A stretch of DNA of 34,759 nt from Gluconobacter thailandicus F149-1 = NBRC 100600 (GTDB lineage: Bacteria; Pseudomonadota; Alphaproteobacteria; Acetobacterales; Acetobacteraceae), in assembly GCF_000964465.1 (NCBI RefSeq), contig NZ_BANH01000080.1, positions 1-34,759 on the forward strand, given 5' to 3'. The notes beneath the pieces were generated by a model. It saw nothing but the letters and a program-made list of their open reading frames with translations, had not been told where the DNA came from and made no database searches. Below, in pieces: positions 32,239 through 34,759 of this stretch. A program made the position numbers and the translations under genes. The stretch's first letter is position 1, and the number at the start of each line of letters is the position of its first letter.

Positions 32239-34719
32239 ATGCCTTCCCACCCAATCGCTTGTCCTCGCAATATTACTTTCTATCAGACGGACTCTGCTCG
32301 TCGCGACGTACTTGTTTCTGACAGAAAGAAAGGCCTGATCACTGCTACGTTTCTGAGTGGTCTTCTTCTGAGTGTCACAGCAAATGCGTCAGATAAAAAA
32401 CACGCAAATCAAACCAAACACGCAGAGAAAATGGCTAGGCAGGAAAAAGCCAGAGCAGAGGAAGCGATCAACGTTCGCGGCAGTCACAGACAAGCACCTG
32501 GAGGAGGGATGATGCGTGTAGAAACCGCGGCACGTTCTATTCAGACTGTCACGCAGGACTACATAGCCACACAAAGCCCAACTGCATCTCCGCTTGATCT
32601 GATCAGAAATCTCCCAAGCGTCAATATTACAACCTATGATCCTAGCGGCAATGAAGGCAGCTTTATTAGTAGCCGGGGCCTTTACGATAATGATATCGGT
32701 CTTCTGATCAACGGCATGCCGGTAGCCAATGGCGCTACGGCTTCTGCCTCAATGTTCATTCAGTACTATATTGACACCAATAACATCAGTTCAGAGTCAA
32801 TGACCCCGGGGTCCATTTCCGTTGAAGACCCGCTGACATCTGCTGCTGGTGGTGCACTCAGCATAACTACTCGTGCGCCAGCTCAGAAGTTTGGAGGTAC
32901 AATTTCAGGAAGTTACGGCACCTTCAACTCTTTCCGGCAGTTTCTTCGCGTCGATAGTGGAGAGATAGGCCATTCTGGCATTACCAGCTATTTATCTCTT
33001 TCTCATACGCGTTCGGATGCATGGAGAGGTTCAGGAAACAGCGATCGCAAGCACCTGGATTTTCAAATCCGAAAGACTATTGGTGAAAGAAGTTCGGTTG
33101 ATTTCTTTTTAGGGTACAATCACTCCCATTATTATGCGAACCGCTATCCAACAATGGCGAATTTTCAGAATGACAAGCACGGACGTCCTGTCACGACACC
33201 TCTTAATTACACGGCTGAGTTCGATGCAGCATCACCTGCCAACTATTATGGTGTCCGTGGTACAGACAGGGACCAATTCTACGCATCGTTGCCCATGAAG
33301 TTTGCTTTGAATAACATTTTTAGTCTGAATTTTGTCCCTTACTATCAGCGGGCAGAAATTACTCAAAACAGTGCGTCAAGACTGCAGGAAACCAGAACCT
33401 ATTCTGGAACGCAAAGTCTACCGATCGACCTGAATGGGGATGGAGTCATTTCTTCCGCTACACGTTCAGCCGTTTCCTCGAATGCAATATCCCTTAACCA
33501 ACAGGGGGGTATCGTGGCGAGCTTGCACTGGAGCTGGCATAATAATGAAGGACAGATCGGATACTGGCACGAAGATAATAGCTACTTACTCAGAACGCCA
33601 ATGTCTCAGATGAACCAAATTACAGGAAAAACCCCAGAAGATACGGACGTTTCCTCTTACTACCGCACGAGAAACGGAGATATTTATTACTCTACCAACT
33701 ATCTCGGATCTTACCATTTGAATTCTGGATTTATCGAAGACACTGCTTATTTTTTGAACCGAAAAATGTCCGTAACGGCAGGATTTAAAGTCGTTGCTAT
33801 GACGCTAACAGGCCAGGACTATCTTCCCAGTACAGCGTCAAAATCCTCTACAACGATGGTTTCTCCAACACCTCGCTTCTCATGGTCGTATAACTTCAAT
33901 CCACGTCATCAACTCTACATCAATGCTGAAGGGGATTTTCGTGCTATCTCTCCAGCAAATCTGATTTCGCGATATAGCACGTCCACCGGTAACATGACGA
34001 CATCTGGCGCGGGGGTCAAACCACAGTATTCTATCAAAGAAGAACTTGGATATCGGTACACAGGCAATCTTTTTATAGCTGATCTTGCCGTTTTTAACGT
34101 AAACGTTTCAAACCGTCTTCTGTCACTAAATACATTCAGCAATGATGTTCAGGTTTCTCAAACGGTCAATGCTGGTGGCGAGACGATCCGAGGCGTAGAT
34201 ATTATGTTGTCTACGCGGCTTCTGTATAACCGTTTTCGTCCATATGTGTCATTTGAATATCTACATGCTACAATGGACAATAATTTATCAGCTATCACAA
34301 CGTCCGGTGGTATTGATTACCTCCGTACCAAAGGGAAGACACCTATCATTACCCCAACCATCATGGGGAGCGTGGGTCTCACATATGAAGAAGGACCATT
34401 CTTCATGAACGCCAGTCTTCACTACACTGGGAAACAGTATTCGACATTCATGAACGATCAGGCTCTACCTCACTACTTCACAAATTCTCTAACCCTTGGT
34501 TATCACTTTCCCAAATTTTTTATTGCGAAGTCTCCTACATTCAAACTTAATTTCGCTAACTTGACAGGGCAGAACAAGCTTGGCGGCGTCTACGGATTTT
34601 CAAACAATGCCAGAGCAACAACTGGCGTATATGGGAATGCCATCTCCGCTGATTCCACCCCAACATATACGCCTTCTCCTAGCTTTAATATGATGGGCAC
34701 GATTTCCACTTCTTTCTAG
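32239..34719 (+). CDS. TonB-dependent outer-membrane receptor, siderophore-type
   Basis: An 826-residue outer-membrane receptor. The start ATG 32239 leads to a long polar n-region of about 32 residues before the hydrophobic core LITATFLSGLLLSVTANA (cleavage near 50), then a charged linker and a TonB-box-like EAINVRG at 75-81. Plug elements are LDLIRNLPSVNITTYDPSGN, DNDIGLLINGMPVANGA and AAGGALSITTRAPA. The barrel ends MMGTISTSF with terminal phenylalanine. The codon use is visibly more AT-rich than in the aldehyde oxidase genes, suggesting separate ancestry. Its TAG stop lies in the CTAG of an IS terminus that begins immediately after. A Fur-like palindrome lies about 150 bases upstream. Confidence 0.9.
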   Translation: MPSHPIACPRNITFYQTDSARRDVLVSDRKKGLITATFLSGLLLSVTANASDKKHANQTKHAEKMARQEKARAEEAINVRGSHRQAPGGGMMRVETAARSIQTVTQDYIATQSPTASPLDLIRNLPSVNITTYDPSGNEGSFISSRGLYDNDIGLLINGMPVANGATASASMFIQYYIDTNNISSESMTPGSISVEDPLTSAAGGALSITTRAPAQKFGGTISGSYGTFNSFRQFLRVDSGEIGHSGITSYLSLSHTRSDAWRGSGNSDRKHLDFQIRKTIGERSSVDFFLGYNHSHYYANRYPTMANFQNDKHGRPVTTPLNYTAEFDAASPANYYGVRGTDRDQFYASLPMKFALNNIFSLNFVPYYQRAEITQNSASRLQETRTYSGTQSLPIDLNGDGVISSATRSAVSSNAISLNQQGGIVASLHWSWHNNEGQIGYWHEDNSYLLRTPMSQMNQITGKTPEDTDVSSYYRTRNGDIYYSTNYLGSYHLNSGFIEDTAYFLNRKMSVTAGFKVVAMTLTGQDYLPSTASKSSTTMVSPTPRFSWSYNFNPRHQLYINAEGDFRAISPANLISRYSTSTGNMTTSGAGVKPQYSIKEELGYRYTGNLFIADLAVFNVNVSNRLLSLNTFSNDVQVSQTVNAGGETIRGVDIMLSTRLLYNRFRPYVSFEYLHATMDNNLSAITTSGGIDYLRTKGKTPIITPTIMGSVGLTYEEGPFFMNASLHYTGKQYSTFMNDQALPHYFTNSLTLGYHFPKFFIAKSPTFKLNFANLTGQNKLGGVYGFSNNARATTGVYGNAISADSTPTYTPSPSFNMMGTISTSF

Positions 34720-34759
34720 GCTCAGGACCTGTTAATTAATTGAACTGAGCGGGCGGTTG
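34716..34759. mobile_element. Terminus of an IS5-type insertion sequence at the window end
   Basis: CTAGGCTCAGGACC (34716-34729) is the exact reverse complement of 30-43. The next bases (TGTTAATTAATTGAACTGAG) differ from the inner part of the other copy, so this may be the opposite end of the same element type. The element body lies to the right, outside the window. Confidence 0.6.

Overview
The window looks like a piece of an acetic acid bacterium (Acetobacteraceae: Acetobacter, Gluconobacter, Komagataeibacter or a relative). The reasons are the gene types (OprB porin, Tat-exported periplasmic molybdenum aldehyde oxidase, several TonB-dependent receptors, RND pump) and the many decayed IS5-type insertion sequences. 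This is a judgement from protein resemblance; no search was run. No tRNA, rRNA, CRISPR array or phage gene was seen.

Layout. 1-43: terminus of an insertion sequence. 395-4537: AraC regulator (-), divergent from an MFS exporter and an OprB-type porin (+). 4538-5131: gene-free, with a strong hairpin. 5132-8967: three-subunit PaoABC-like aldehyde oxidase, followed by an MFS transporter, an exported Rossmann-fold NADP oxidoreductase-like protein and a frameshifted 12-TM transporter (to 12444). 12943-20206 (-): a tight four-gene unit (TonB-dependent receptor, penicillin-acylase-family Ntn hydrolase, small secreted protein, M1 metallopeptidase) divergent from an Lrp/AsnC regulator (20463-20933). 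20946-21395: IS5 relic. 21569-23923: second TonB-dependent receptor. 23930-24364: IS5 relic. 24362-30190 (-): RND tripartite efflux operon, divergent from an AraC_N-type regulator (30672-31577). 31780-32030: IS5 relic. 32239-34719: third TonB-dependent receptor, ending in an IS terminus at the window edge.

The most system-like part is 12943-20933. An outer-membrane importer, two secreted hydrolases that act on amide or peptide bonds, and a small secreted protein are spaced about 31-32 bases apart and face an amino-acid-type regulator. The intergenic region holds two clear inverted repeats. I infer a locus for capturing and processing acylated peptides or N-acyl amino compounds; the substrate is unknown.

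The second theme is mosaic structure. Related IS5-type termini (core GGCTCAGGACC) occur at both ends of the window and at three internal sites. Most sit exactly between functional modules, and two supply the stop codons of neighbouring genes. A third point is a 29-base perfect palindrome at the frameshift in the 11091-12444 transporter, which suggests a templated (quasipalindrome) mutation.
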